Shown here: in pieces, positions 25,131 through 33,696 of the stretch
How the letters are laid out: every line of letters starts with the position of its first letter
How positions within the stretch are numbered: the stretch's first letter is position 1
Source of the DNA: Sphingomonadaceae bacterium
GTDB taxonomy: Bacteria; Pseudomonadota; Alphaproteobacteria; Sphingomonadales; Sphingomonadaceae
Reading direction: 5' to 3'
DNA length: 39,144 nucleotides
Assembly: GCA_016000085.1 (NCBI GenBank)
Contig: JAECRT010000006.1
Coordinates: 63,889-103,032, forward strand
Position numbers and translations under genes: made by a program
Notes under the pieces: generated by a model
Databases searched by the model: none
What the model was told of the DNA's origin: nothing
What the model saw: only the letters and a program-made list of their open reading frames with translations

Positions 25131-25499
25131 ATGAACATCATCCAGCAGATCGAGGCCGAGAACATCGCCGCCCTCGCCAAGGATATTCCCGAATTTCGCG
25201 CCGGTGACACCCTGCGCGTCGGCGTGAAGGTTATCGAAGGCGAACGCAGCCGCGTTCAGAACTATGAAGGCGTGTGCATCGCCCGTTCGAACAAGGGCAT
25301 GGGTTCCAACTTCACCGTGCGCAAGATTTCGTTCGGCGAAGGCGTGGAGCGCGTATTCCCGCTCTATTCGCCCAACATCGATTCGATCACTGTCGTCCGC
25401 CGTGGCGTCGTGCGTCGTGCGAAGCTCTATTATCTGCGTGGCCGCACCGGCAAGCGCGCTCGTATCGCCGAGCGCCGCGACCCGCGCGCCGAGGGTTGA
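25131..25499 (+). CDS. rplS: 50S ribosomal protein L19
   Basis: 122 aa. Clear L19: [80 protein letters not shown], and a basic tail with [16 protein letters not shown]. It sits near the 30S-50S interface. AGGA precedes the ATG by eight nt. Last gene of the ffh-to-rplS cluster. Confidence 0.98.
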   Translation: MNIIQQIEAENIAALAKDIPEFRAGDTLRVGVKVIEGERSRVQNYEGVCIARSNKGMGSNFTVRKISFGEGVERVFPLYSPNIDSITVVRRGVVRRAKLYYLRGRTGKRARIAERRDPRAEG

Positions 25500-25575
25500 T
25501 CGCCTGACGCTATTCCGGTTGCCCCTGGCGGGCACCGGAACAGGCTCTGCATTCAATCTTTGACGACTATGCAAA

Positions 25576-25615
25576 AAGAAACAGGCGGTAACCCCATGGG
25601 TTGCCGCCTGTTTCT
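25576..25615. terminator. bidirectional terminator between rplS and the transporter
   Basis: A ~19-bp stem with one wobble (AAGAAACAGGCGGTAACCC / GGGTTGCCGCCTGTTTCTT), with T-rich flanks on both sides (TTTCTT, and CTTTTTGC on the minus strand). Two more hairpins flank it: an imperfect one at 25513-25540 and a perfect 10-bp one, TCATCAGATG/CATCTGATGA, at 25635-25658. Confidence 0.85.
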
Positions 25616-25667
25616 TGTCGGTACGATGTCCGGGTCATCAGATGATTCCATCTGATGAGAGAGCGCT

Positions 25668-26930
25668 CTAGCGTCGGCTGGTGAACCACAATCCCATTAG
25701 GCTGATTGCCGCCGCCGCCGACATATATAGGCCGACCAGCCCGACGCCCTGCACCGCGATCAGCCATGTCGCCACGATCGGCGCGAGCGCGCCGCCGATG
25801 ATCCCGCCCAGGTTAAACGCGAAGGACGCCCCGGTATAGCGCAACTGGGTCGGGAACAGCGCGGGCAGATAAGCGCCCAGCGGTCCATAGACGAACCCCA
25901 TCAGGAACAGCGCGAGGGAGAGGATCACGAAGATCGGTACGACCGCGCCCGTGCCGATCATCGGCCCGAAGATGAGGCCCATGCCAACAGTGCCGACGCA
26001 GCCCCATGCCAGCACGCGGGTCGGGCTGGACTTGTCCGCCCACCATCCCGCGATGAGGATGCCGACCGCCATGAACATGATCGCGCCCAGCTGGATCGTC
26101 AGGAAGCTGCCGCGCGGTATCTTGAGCGTCGTGGTGCCATAGCCCAGCGCAAAGGCGGTCGCGATATAATAGACTGCAAAGCAGGCGACGACAGCGAACG
26201 TGCCTGCAATCGCGGCATCCAGATGATCCTTGAACAAGGTTGCGAGTGGCATGGCGGGCGGCGGGGCTTCGGCCTGCGCCGCCGTGAATTCCGGCGTCTC
26301 GGTGAGTTTGAGCCGCACCCACAGGCCCAGAAACACCAGCACCGCGCTGCCCAGGAACGGCAGGCGCCAGCCCCAGGCGAAGAAATCCTCGTCGCTCAGC
26401 ATTGTGCCCAAAATCAGGAACAGGCCGTTTGCGGCGATGAAGCCGACCGGCGCGCCCAGTTGCGGGAACATGCCGAACCGTGCGCGCCATCCCGGTGGGG
26501 CGTTCTCCACCGCCAACAGCGCCGCGCCGCCCCATTCGCCGCCCAGTCCCAGCCCTTGACCAAAGCGCAACAGGCACAGGATCAGCGGCGCCCACCAGCC
26601 AATCTGGGCATGGGTCGGCAGGAAGCCGATCGCCAGCGTGCATCCGCCCATCAGCATGAGCGAGGCCACCAGTGTCGCCTTGCGCCCGACCCGGTCGCCA
26701 TAATGGCCGAAGACCGCTGCCCCCACCGGCCGCGCGAAGAATGCGAGCGCCAAGCTGCCATAGGAAGCGAGCAACTGCGCCGACGGGCTGGAGGATGGGA
26801 AGAAGAGAGACGGAAAGATCAGGCTGGCGGCGGTGGCATAGATATAGAAATCATAAAATTCGACCGCCGTGCCGATCAGGCTGGCGGACAAGACCCGCTT
26901 GTGCCGCCACATTTCCCCGATGCCGCTCAT
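25668..26930 (-). CDS. MFS transporter, metabolite:H+ symporter (MHS) type
   Basis: 420 aa, about 12 helices. LIGTAVEFYDFYIYATAASL is the MHS-family first helix; FGHYGDRVGRKATLVASLML is the MFS signature loop 2-3; LLRFGQGLGLGGEWGGAALL is the characteristic helix 5 motif. The family moves carboxylates, shikimate, proline/betaine or related substrates with protons; the precise substrate is not readable. ATG 26930 has GGGGGG upstream and is preferred over ATG 26945. It lies just after the SpoU methyltransferase gene, likely co-transcribed. Confidence 0.9.
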   Translation of the reverse strand: MSGIGEMWRHKRVLSASLIGTAVEFYDFYIYATAASLIFPSLFFPSSSPSAQLLASYGSLALAFFARPVGAAVFGHYGDRVGRKATLVASLMLMGGCTLAIGFLPTHAQIGWWAPLILCLLRFGQGLGLGGEWGGAALLAVENAPPGWRARFGMFPQLGAPVGFIAANGLFLILGTMLSDEDFFAWGWRLPFLGSAVLVFLGLWVRLKLTETPEFTAAQAEAPPPAMPLATLFKDHLDAAIAGTFAVVACFAVYYIATAFALGYGTTTLKIPRGSFLTIQLGAIMFMAVGILIAGWWADKSSPTRVLAWGCVGTVGMGLIFGPMIGTGAVVPIFVILSLALFLMGFVYGPLGAYLPALFPTQLRYTGASFAFNLGGIIGGALAPIVATWLIAVQGVGLVGLYMSAAAAISLMGLWFTSRR

Positions 26931-26949
26931 TTCGCCCCCCGACATGCCT

Positions 26950-27762
26950 TCACGCCTTTCTTTTCTGGTTCAGCAATTCATAGGCCATCACGGCCGTGGC
27001 TACCGCTGCGTTCAGGCTGTCGGCCTTGCCCAGCATCGGCATCTTCACCAGTAGATCACATTCTGCCTCATAGGCTTCAGGCAACCCCTGCGCCTCGTTC
27101 CCGACCAGCAGGAAGGACGGGCTGGCGTAGCGCGGTTCCTGATAGTCGTGGCTGGCCTTCAGGCTGGTGCCGATCAATTCGCCCGGCCCGGCCCGCAGCC
27201 AGGTCATGAATTCAGGCCAGCGCGCCTGCGTGATCGACTGGGTGAACAGCGCGCCCATGCTGGCGCGCACCGATTCGACGGAAAATGGATCGACGCAATC
27301 GTCGATCAGGATCAGGCCGCCAGCGCCGACGGCGTCGCCGGTGCGCAGGATCGTGCCCAGATTGCCGGGGTCGCGCAGGGATTGCGCCACGATCCAGATG
27401 TCGGCCTTGGTCCGATCGAGCTGGGGCAGGGGAGCTAGCCTGTCGCGATAAACGCCTACGACCGCCTGCGCATTATCCTTGCCGCTGATCTTGGACAGGA
27501 TGTCGGGGGTGGTTTCGATGACGTCATAGCCCGCCGCTTCGCCGCCCGCCGCCTCCATCGCGGCGATCAGTTCGACCGCCAGCGGATGCGTCGATCCGGC
27601 ATGAAACAGCATTTCGGGCAACACGCCCTCTTCGCGGGCTTCGGTCAGGATGCGCAGCCCTTCGGCCAGGAACAACCCTTCCATCTTGCGAAACTTTTTT
27701 TCGCGCAACGATCGAACGCGCTTCACCAGCGGGTTGGAAAATCCGGTGATTTCGCGTGCCAC
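26950..27762 (-). CDS. SpoU/TrmH-family RNA 2'-O-methyltransferase
   Basis: 270 aa. N-terminal substrate-binding part (NPLVKRVRSLREKKFRKMEG, FLAEGLRILTEA) and the SPOUT knot domain: SLRDPGNLGTILRTGDAVGA (motif 1), LLVGNEAQGLPEAYEAECD (motif 2), MLGKADSLNAAVATAVMAYE (motif 3). The overall layout fits the rRNA/tRNA ribose methylases with an extra N-terminal domain (RlmB/TsnR-like); target RNA not assignable. It is divergent from the AI-2E-family gene. Confidence 0.9.
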   Translation of the reverse strand: MAREITGFSNPLVKRVRSLREKKFRKMEGLFLAEGLRILTEAREEGVLPEMLFHAGSTHPLAVELIAAMEAAGGEAAGYDVIETTPDILSKISGKDNAQAVVGVYRDRLAPLPQLDRTKADIWIVAQSLRDPGNLGTILRTGDAVGAGGLILIDDCVDPFSVESVRASMGALFTQSITQARWPEFMTWLRAGPGELIGTSLKASHDYQEPRYASPSFLLVGNEAQGLPEAYEAECDLLVKMPMLGKADSLNAAVATAVMAYELLNQKRKA

Positions 27763-27884
27763 TATGCCTGCTTCCCAAAAGAATGAAGCGGTCTCTCTAT
27801 CGATGGACGGGACAAAAGGACAGGGGGCAGGATGGGGCTGCGTTCGACGATGGATTTAGCCCGTATTTTTTGCCAAGGAACGGC

Positions 27885-28979
27885 ATGGACCCCAAGTCAC
27901 CCCTACCTGTCATGCATGTGTCCCCCCGGATCGAGGACGGATTTTTCCTGGGGGTGGTGCTGGTCGTGTCGATCGCCTTCGCGATGGTCGTCGAGCCTTT
28001 TTTCGCGGCGATCCTGTGGGGCGTGATCGCGGCGATCCTGTTCGCGCCGATCAATCGACAGATATTGGCGGCCATGCCGGGGCATCGCAATGGCGCGGCG
28101 CTGGTGACGCTGTTCCTGATTCTGGCGATCGTGATCGTACCGGCGTTCGTCCTGGGGGCCGCGCTGTTGCAGGAGGGCGCTTTCTTCTACGGCAAGATCC
28201 AGTCGGGGGAGATTAATTTCGCGCGCATTTTCGCGCAGGTGATCGCCAGCCTGCCCGATTGGGCGACGCCCTATCTGCGCCGCATGGGCCTGGGCAATTT
28301 CCATGCTGCGCAGGATATGGTGACGCGCGGTTTCACCAGCAGTTTCCGCACGCTTGCCGCCCAGGCTTTCCAGATCGGCCAGAGCACCTTCAGCTTCATG
28401 GTCGCGTTGGGTGTGATGCTCTATCTCACCTATTTCCTGTTGCGCGACGGCGAGGTGCTGGCGCAGCGCGTGGCGGACGCGGCGCCGTTGCGCAAGGGCC
28501 AGCGCGAGGCCCTGTTCAGCCAGTTCGTTATCGTCATTCGCGCCACGATCAAGGGCAGCATCATCGTCGCCATCGTGCAGGGGCTGATTGGCGGGATCGT
28601 GTTCTGGGCGCTGGGCATTCAGGGCGCTTTGTTATGGGGCGTGCTGATGGGGGCATTTTCGCTGCTGCCCGCAATCGGGACGGCGATCATCTGGGCGCCG
28701 GTGGCGATCTATTTGTTTGCGACCGGCGCGATCTGGCAGGGTGTGGTGCTGGTCGTGTGCGGTGCGCTGGTGATCGGATCGGTCGACAATGTGCTGCGTC
28801 CCATCCTGGTCGGACGAGAAACCCGCATTCCCGACTATATCGTGCTGATCTCCACGCTGGGCGGGTTGGAGATGTTCGGTTTCAACGGCATCGTCATTGG
28901 CCCGGTCATCGCGGCGCTGTTCATTGCGACATGGAATATTTTCACGCAGATGCGGGGCGCGGGCGATACGGCGAACTGA
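27885..28979 (+). CDS. AI-2E family membrane transporter
   Basis: 364 aa, PF01594-type. Several hydrophobic helices: GFFLGVVLVVSIAFAMVVEP, VTLFLILAIVIVPAFVLGAA, then a central soluble stretch, LGVMLYLTYFLLRDGEVLAQ, the family-typical IVQGLIGGIVFWALGIQGAL, and the C-terminal GFNGIVIGPVIAALFIATWN. Families in this group include exporters of AI-2 or other molecules and Na+/H+ antiporters, so the substrate is unknown. AAGGAA precedes ATG 27885. Convergent with HPr, with only a 14-nt gap. Confidence 0.9.
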   Translation: MDPKSPLPVMHVSPRIEDGFFLGVVLVVSIAFAMVVEPFFAAILWGVIAAILFAPINRQILAAMPGHRNGAALVTLFLILAIVIVPAFVLGAALLQEGAFFYGKIQSGEINFARIFAQVIASLPDWATPYLRRMGLGNFHAAQDMVTRGFTSSFRTLAAQAFQIGQSTFSFMVALGVMLYLTYFLLRDGEVLAQRVADAAPLRKGQREALFSQFVIVIRATIKGSIIVAIVQGLIGGIVFWALGIQGALLWGVLMGAFSLLPAIGTAIIWAPVAIYLFATGAIWQGVVLVVCGALVIGSVDNVLRPILVGRETRIPDYIVLISTLGGLEMFGFNGIVIGPVIAALFIATWNIFTQMRGAGDTAN

Positions 28980-28993
28980 CGCGCGGTAGCCCG

Positions 28994-29266
28994 CTATTCC
29001 TCGCCGAACTTATCCTCGACCAATGTGACCAGCTTGCCCAGCGAATCGACCGCTTCGGGGCCGGTCGCCTTGATCGTGATGCTGTCGCCCATCGCCGCGC
29101 CCAGCATCATCAGCCCCATGATCGACGTGCCGGTAACATGGCTGCCATCCTTGCTGACGATGATGTCGGCAGGCAAGCCACTGGCCAGGGTCACGAATTT
29201 GGCGCTTGCGCGGGCGTGAAGGCCGCGTTTGTTGCTGATCCGGACTTCCTGGCTGATTTCATTCAT
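28994..29266 (-). CDS. ptsH: phosphocarrier protein HPr
   Basis: 90 aa. Active-site His17 in NKRGLHARASAKFVTLAS and a regulatory Ser48 in GTSIMGLMMLGAAMGDS, the site phosphorylated by HPr kinase. In sphingomonads and other alphaproteobacteria HPr acts mainly in regulation, relaying phosphate from Enzyme I to EIIA proteins. Start overlaps the EIIA stop by 4 nt (ATGA). No Enzyme I gene lies in the window. Could equally be called NPr. Confidence 0.95.
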   Translation of the reverse strand: MNEISQEVRISNKRGLHARASAKFVTLASGLPADIIVSKDGSHVTGTSIMGLMMLGAAMGDSITIKATGPEAVDSLGKLVTLVEDKFGEE

Positions 29267-29667
29267 GTGGTACTACCCAACAGTTCCGACGCAACGCTGA
29301 TATATTTCTGCCCTGCTTCGCGCGCCGCGGCAACTGCCGCACGCACATCCATGACCTTGCGGGCGCTTTCCAGGCGAATGAGCATGGGCAGGTTGATGCC
29401 TGCAATCACCTCGATCTCGCCGGCCTTGAGCAGCGAGATGGCCAGATTGGACGGTGTGCCGCCGAACAGGTCGGAGAGCAGGATCACCCCTGCGCCGTCA
29501 TTGACGCGCGCGACGGCGGCCGCGATGTCCGCGCGGCGCAGTTCCATATCATCCTCCGGCCCAATGCAGATCGTTTCGATCTGCTGTTGGGGGCCGACGA
29601 CATGTTCCATAGCGACGACAAATTCGGTCGCCAGCGACCCATGGGTGACGAGTACGAGTCCGATCAT
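29263..29667 (-). CDS. PTS EIIA component, mannose (EIIA-Man) family
   Basis: 134 aa. MIGLVLVTHGSLATEFVVAM with phosphorylatable His9 in THGSLA, then the EIIA-Man core: GVILLSDLFGGTPSNLAISL and VIAGINLPMLIRLESAR. Receives phosphate from HPr. With no EIIB/IIC/IID genes here, it probably serves in regulation and not transport. ATG 29667; 28 nt downstream of rapZ. Some alphaproteobacterial annotations call this ManX. Confidence 0.93.
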   Translation of the reverse strand: MIGLVLVTHGSLATEFVVAMEHVVGPQQQIETICIGPEDDMELRRADIAAAVARVNDGAGVILLSDLFGGTPSNLAISLLKAGEIEVIAGINLPMLIRLESARKVMDVRAAVAAAREAGQKYISVASELLGSTT

Positions 29668-29695
29668 GTTATTTTGCGGCCCACCTGCTTCATGA

Positions 29696-30628
29696 TTATG
29701 CTTTCGGGCCCCTCGCTCGGCGCTTCTCCAGACTATCCTGGGGCGCTGATTCCATATTGCGGTGCGAGATGGTGGGCGAAAAGCCCGCGTCTTGCAAGTA
29801 TCTCGCGACGCGACTGGCGACGTGGACGGACCGATGCCGCCCGCCGGTGCAACCGAAGGCCACGGTAATATAGGCTTTGCCGCTTTCGGCATAGCGCGGC
29901 AGCAGCATCGCCAGCAAATCCTCGATCTTGCCCACTGCCTCGTCATAGGCCGGATCGGCCATGATATAGGCGGCGACTTCGGGGTCCAGCCCGGTCTTGG
30001 GACGCAATTGGTCGTCCCAGTGCGGATTGCGCAGGAAGCGCATGTCGAACATCAGGTCGGCATTGCGTGGCACGCCGCGCGAAAAGCCGAAGGACAGGAT
30101 CGTCAGCACCGGATCGGACAGGCGCTCGCGCGAGAAGCGGCTGCGGATCTCCTGCTGCAACGAGCTGCTGTTGAAGCTGGTGGTGTCGATCACCTGCGCG
30201 GCCCACCGGCGCAGCGGTTCGGTCAGTTCGCGTTCGCGCGCGATGCCATCGCTGGCCGGGCGATCGAGCGCGAGTGGATGGCGGCGGCGCGTCTCGGCAT
30301 AGCGACGCTCCAGTTCGGTACCCGAACAGTCGAGAAACAGCGTCTCGACATCATGGCCATGACGTTCGCGCAGCGCCTTGATACGCTGGACGATGGCATT
30401 GGCGTCGAACCCGCGCGTGCGCGCGTCGATCCCCAGCGCCAACGGTCGTTCATCGATGCTGGCATGGCCAGCGGGCAGGGGCGTGTCGAGCAGTCGGTCG
30501 AGCAGGACCAGCGGCAGATTGTCCACCACTTCCCAGCCCATATCCTCCAGCGTCTTGAGCGCCGTGGTCTTGCCCGCGCCCGACAGGCCGGACACCAGCA
30601 GGATCGTCTTGGGAGAGATAGCGGTCAT
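29696..30628 (-). CDS. rapZ: RNase adapter RapZ (YvcJ-type P-loop ATPase)
   Basis: 310 aa. Walker A SGLSGAGKTTALKTLEDMGW at residues ~13-21, followed by VVDNLPLVLLDRLL; LSFGFSRGVPRNADLMFDMR in the middle, and the C-terminal GCTGGRHRSVHVASRVARYL segment, the conserved RapZ metabolite/RNA-binding part. E. coli RapZ delivers the sRNA GlmZ to RNase E; whether that holds in alphaproteobacteria is unknown, and a nucleotide-binding role is safer. It overlaps hprK by 4 nt (ATGA), as is common in this lineage. Confidence 0.93.
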   Translation of the reverse strand: MTAISPKTILLVSGLSGAGKTTALKTLEDMGWEVVDNLPLVLLDRLLDTPLPAGHASIDERPLALGIDARTRGFDANAIVQRIKALRERHGHDVETLFLDCSGTELERRYAETRRRHPLALDRPASDGIARERELTEPLRRWAAQVIDTTSFNSSSLQQEIRSRFSRERLSDPVLTILSFGFSRGVPRNADLMFDMRFLRNPHWDDQLRPKTGLDPEVAAYIMADPAYDEAVGKIEDLLAMLLPRYAESGKAYITVAFGCTGGRHRSVHVASRVARYLQDAGFSPTISHRNMESAPQDSLEKRRARGPKA

Positions 30629-31059
30629 GACAGGCCCAGGGCGCGCAACGCCAGTTCGACCTTGACCGGTGCGGACGCTTCGAGCGGCACCAGCTTCGCT
30701 ACGGGCACGTCCATGCCCGCCACCGTCCGCAGCGACGGGTCAAGCGGCATGCGCTCCACCTTTTCAAACAGGTCGATCAGCAGCGCGACGGGCGCTTCGG
30801 CGACATGCGGCATGGGCACAACGCCGATCCCGCGTACTTCCATCTTGCCCACGATGTTGGCTGGCGCCGTGGCGATGAGGCGTCCGTCGATCCGCTTGAC
30901 CAGCGTATAGTCGTCACTGACCAGCATGGCGCCCCGGTCGATCAGTCGCAACGCCAGGTCGGATTTGCCGCTACCGCTCGGGCCGCACAGCAATATGGCG
31001 CGGCCGTCGATGGCCACGCTTGTCGCATGCAGCGTCTCGGATGAAATTGCGCGCGCCAT
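30625..31059 (-). CDS. hprK: HPr kinase/phosphorylase, short alphaproteobacterial form
   Basis: 144 aa, against about 310 for Bacillus HprK: only the catalytic C-terminal domain is present, as known for alphaproteobacteria. Walker A in LLCGPSGSGKSDLALRLIDR, an acidic/phosphorylase region LVSDDYTLVKRIDGRLIATA, the signature MEVRGIGVVPMP, and a basic/aliphatic C-terminal K-box region. Phosphorylates HPr on Ser and reverses it. 62 nt after chvG; next to rapZ. Confidence 0.92.
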   Translation of the reverse strand: MARAISSETLHATSVAIDGRAILLCGPSGSGKSDLALRLIDRGAMLVSDDYTLVKRIDGRLIATAPANIVGKMEVRGIGVVPMPHVAEAPVALLIDLFEKVERMPLDPSLRTVAGMDVPVAKLVPLEASAPVKVELALRALGLS

Positions 31060-31121
31060 ATCCCCTCGATCATCCTAGCGTTTATTGACGGCCAGGGAAG
31101 CGGTGTTGGCGACGCGCTGCC

Positions 31122-32669
31122 CTATTCTGATACGATACCCGGATCGCGCTCCACCGCCATGGGCAGGTGCAGAATGAAACAGGCGCCGCTCTGCGCATCC
31201 TCCCGGTCGGCGATGCTGATGCGACCCTGATGTCCTTCGACGATTGATCGTGAGATGGCAAGGCCAAGTCCCGAATGTTTGCCGAAACTCTCACCTTCCG
31301 GGCGCACGCTGTGAAAGCGACGGAAAACATGCTCGCGTTCGGACTCCGGCACGCCGGGGCCTTCATCCTCGACGCTGACCAGCACCTGATCGTCCGCGAC
31401 CGTGGCCACGACCTGGACCAACCCGCCGTCGGGGGAGAAGGAAATGGCGTTGTCGATCAGATTTTCGAGCACGCGCGCGAGCCTTTGTTCCTCGCCCAGA
31501 ACCACCGCGACATCCTTGCGGGGGCGGGCGAAGGCCAGCCGCACGCCGCGCGGCACGCCCCGCGCTTCGTGCGCGCCCACCAGCTTCTCGATCAGCAGGC
31601 CCAGGTCGATCGGCTCGAACCGCGTGCGGGACAGTTCTGCGTCCACGCGCGATGCTTCGGCGATATCCGTGACCAACCGGTCCAGCCGCCGCACATCGTC
31701 CTGCGCAATGTCCATGAGCTGCGCGCGCAGGTCCGGCCTGTCCACCCGGACGAGCGCATCGAGGGCGGAGCGCAGCGAGGCGATCGGATTCTTGAGTTCA
31801 TGGCTCACATCGGCGGCGAAGGCGTCGGTCGCGTCGATCCGCTGGCGCAGCGCATGGCTCATGTCGGATAAGGCGCGCGCCAGCATGCCGATTTCGTCCC
31901 GCCGTTCCGGCAGGCGCGGCACCGTGACTTCGCGCGCACGCCCCAGCCGCACGCGCACGGCGGCGCGAGCCAGTCGTTGCAAAGGCTGGACGATGGTGCG
32001 GGCCAGGAATAGCGAGAGCAGCACAGATGCGAGCACAGCGGCGGCCAGCACGATGCCAAGGCGCAGCCGTTCCGCGCGCACGATCCGCGTGATGTCGCGG
32101 GCGTTTTCGGTCGCGAGCAGCGCCGTGCCGTCGCGCACCCGCACCGCCGCCGAAATCATGAAGGTGCGGTCGGGGGCGTAGCGGTTCATCGCTTGGGGCC
32201 GGCCGGTCTTGCGGGCGAGCATCAGTTCGGGCCAGCCCTGCGCGCGGTCGATCGCGGGTTCGATAAAATCGGGCGGTCGATCGGCTGATACGATCCGGTC
32301 GACCGCCTTGTCGAGGAAGCGGGCGACATGGCGCTGCCATTCCTCCTCCGACGGCATGCGCAGGCGATAGCGTGGCGCATTCATCTTAAAGCTGTCGGCG
32401 GTCAGGGCGCCACTTTGCGCATAGCGACGTACCCGGTCGCCGGTCTGGCGCGCATAAGCGGCGATCAGCGCATCATGCCGGTCGGCCGGCGCATTTTCCA
32501 GACCGATGGCAAGCAGCTTTAATTCGCGCGCCGACTGGTCCAGCCGATCATCGACGATCCGCGTGCGATAGCTGTCGAGATAGAAGAATCCCCCCGCCAG
32601 CAGCGCCAGCGCGAAGACGTTCACGGCCAGGATGCGTGGCGTCAGGCTCAATCGCCCTGACCAGCGCAT
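31122..32669 (-). CDS. chvG: sensor histidine kinase, ChvG/ExoS type
   Basis: 515 aa. TM1 near residues 13-31 (ILAVNVFALALLAGGFFYLD), a periplasmic domain of ~170 residues, TM2 (LGIVLAAAVLASVLLSLFLA), HAMP, then the HisKA helix with His290 in DVSHELKNPIASLRSAL, and HATPase with NLIDNAISFS, DEGPGVPESE and HSGLGLAISRSIVEGHQG. In rhizobia ChvG/ExoS responds to acid and envelope signals and, with ChvI, controls many genes including metabolic ones. ATG 32669, 16 nt after the chvI stop; an RBS is weak. Next to hprK, as in other alphaproteobacteria. Confidence 0.92.
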   Translation of the reverse strand: MRWSGRLSLTPRILAVNVFALALLAGGFFYLDSYRTRIVDDRLDQSARELKLLAIGLENAPADRHDALIAAYARQTGDRVRRYAQSGALTADSFKMNAPRYRLRMPSEEEWQRHVARFLDKAVDRIVSADRPPDFIEPAIDRAQGWPELMLARKTGRPQAMNRYAPDRTFMISAAVRVRDGTALLATENARDITRIVRAERLRLGIVLAAAVLASVLLSLFLARTIVQPLQRLARAAVRVRLGRAREVTVPRLPERRDEIGMLARALSDMSHALRQRIDATDAFAADVSHELKNPIASLRSALDALVRVDRPDLRAQLMDIAQDDVRRLDRLVTDIAEASRVDAELSRTRFEPIDLGLLIEKLVGAHEARGVPRGVRLAFARPRKDVAVVLGEEQRLARVLENLIDNAISFSPDGGLVQVVATVADDQVLVSVEDEGPGVPESEREHVFRRFHSVRPEGESFGKHSGLGLAISRSIVEGHQGRISIADREDAQSGACFILHLPMAVERDPGIVSE

Positions 32670-32685
32670 GGAAGCCGTGGCGGCG

Positions 32686-33390
32686 CTATTCTTCGGAGAA
32701 TCGGTAGCCGGCGCCATAGAGCGTGTCGATTGCATTGAAATCGGAATCCACCTCACGGAATTTGCGGCGCAGCCGCTTGATATGGCTGTCGATGGTGCGA
32801 TCGTCGACATAGACGTCGTCCTGATAGGCCGCGTCCATCAACTGATTGCGATTCTTGACCACGCCGGGCCGGTTGGCCAGCGTTTCCAAAATCAGGAATT
32901 CGGTGACGGTCAGCGTCACATCCTCACCCTGCCATTTTACCCGGTGGCGGGCGGGGTCCATTTCCAGCCGCCCGCGCACGATCGATTCGGCGACGGGCTC
33001 GTCGGTCGTTTCGGGTGCCTGGCTGACTTCGGCACGGCGCAAGATGGCGCGGATGCGCGCGATCAGCAGCCGTTGCGAGAAGGGTTTGGAAATATAGTCG
33101 TCCGCGCCCATCGCCAGGCCCAGCGCTTCATCCAGCTCATCCACCTTCGACGTCAGGAAAATGACCGGCATCCGGCTTTTCTCGCGCAGGCGGCGCAACA
33201 GTTCCAGCCCATCCATGCGCGGCATCTTGATGTCGAACACGGCAAGGTCGGCGGGGTTTTCGAGCAACGCTTTCAAAGCGCTGTCGGGATCGGAATAGAC
33301 CCGCGTCATGAAGCCTTCGGTCTGGAGGGCAATCGACACGGATGTCAGGATATTCTTGTCGTCATCCACCAGGGCGATGGTTGCTGTCAT
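32686..33390 (-). CDS. chvI: response regulator ChvI, OmpR/PhoB type
   Basis: 234 aa. Receiver with acidic triad [13 protein letters not shown], phosphoacceptor Asp53 in [19 protein letters not shown], and Lys in [13 protein letters not shown]; then a winged-helix DNA-binding domain ([48 protein letters not shown] at the end). It binds promoters after phosphorylation by ChvG, encoded directly after. ATG 33390 chosen; the longer frame lacks receiver sequence. Divergent from pckA across ~300 bp. Confidence 0.95.
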   Translation of the reverse strand: MTATIALVDDDKNILTSVSIALQTEGFMTRVYSDPDSALKALLENPADLAVFDIKMPRMDGLELLRRLREKSRMPVIFLTSKVDELDEALGLAMGADDYISKPFSQRLLIARIRAILRRAEVSQAPETTDEPVAESIVRGRLEMDPARHRVKWQGEDVTLTVTEFLILETLANRPGVVKNRNQLMDAAYQDDVYVDDRTIDSHIKRLRRKFREVDSDFNAIDTLYGAGYRFSEE

Positions 33391-33696
33391 GCGGCATCCC
33401 AGAAGAAGGTGAAAGGCGGGGAGGGCAAGAGCGTTAGACGATGCCGGGCATCGCTGCAAGAAAGCTGCTCATTCGGCGGTGCTGTTCAACAGAGGTAAGC
33501 CGATCATGCGGTGTAGACGTAGTTATTCGGGACAAACGGCGCATCAGAGGGATTTGACGGCCCATCAGCAAAGCCTTATGCGCAGTTTTATCTGCAGTAA
33601 AAGACGCTGCGCGACGAAGAAGCGGCGCTTAGGGGCGGATCGGTCGTTAACTGAAACATGTCGGCGACCCGACAACATTACATCAGGAGCAAAGGC
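33391..33696. promoter_or_regulatory. divergent promoter region between chvI and pckA
   Basis: About 300 nt holding control sites of both genes. A candidate pckA promoter is TTGACG (33554-33559), a 17-nt spacer, then TATGCG (33577-33582). Just downstream a structured palindrome spans 33580-33612: outer arms GCGCAG/CTGCGC, inner arms TTTTA/TAAAA around TCTGCAG, which may be an operator. The pckA RBS AGGAG sits close to its GTG. No small gene is seen. Confidence 0.4.

Noticed and set aside
25635-25658. Perfect 10-bp hairpin as a separate regulatory RNA
   Set aside because: It lies directly after the transporter stop beside a better terminator and has no other support.
27885-28979. AI-2 quorum-sensing system
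   Set aside because: The family name covers diverse transporters and no LuxS or other AI-2 gene is present in the window.
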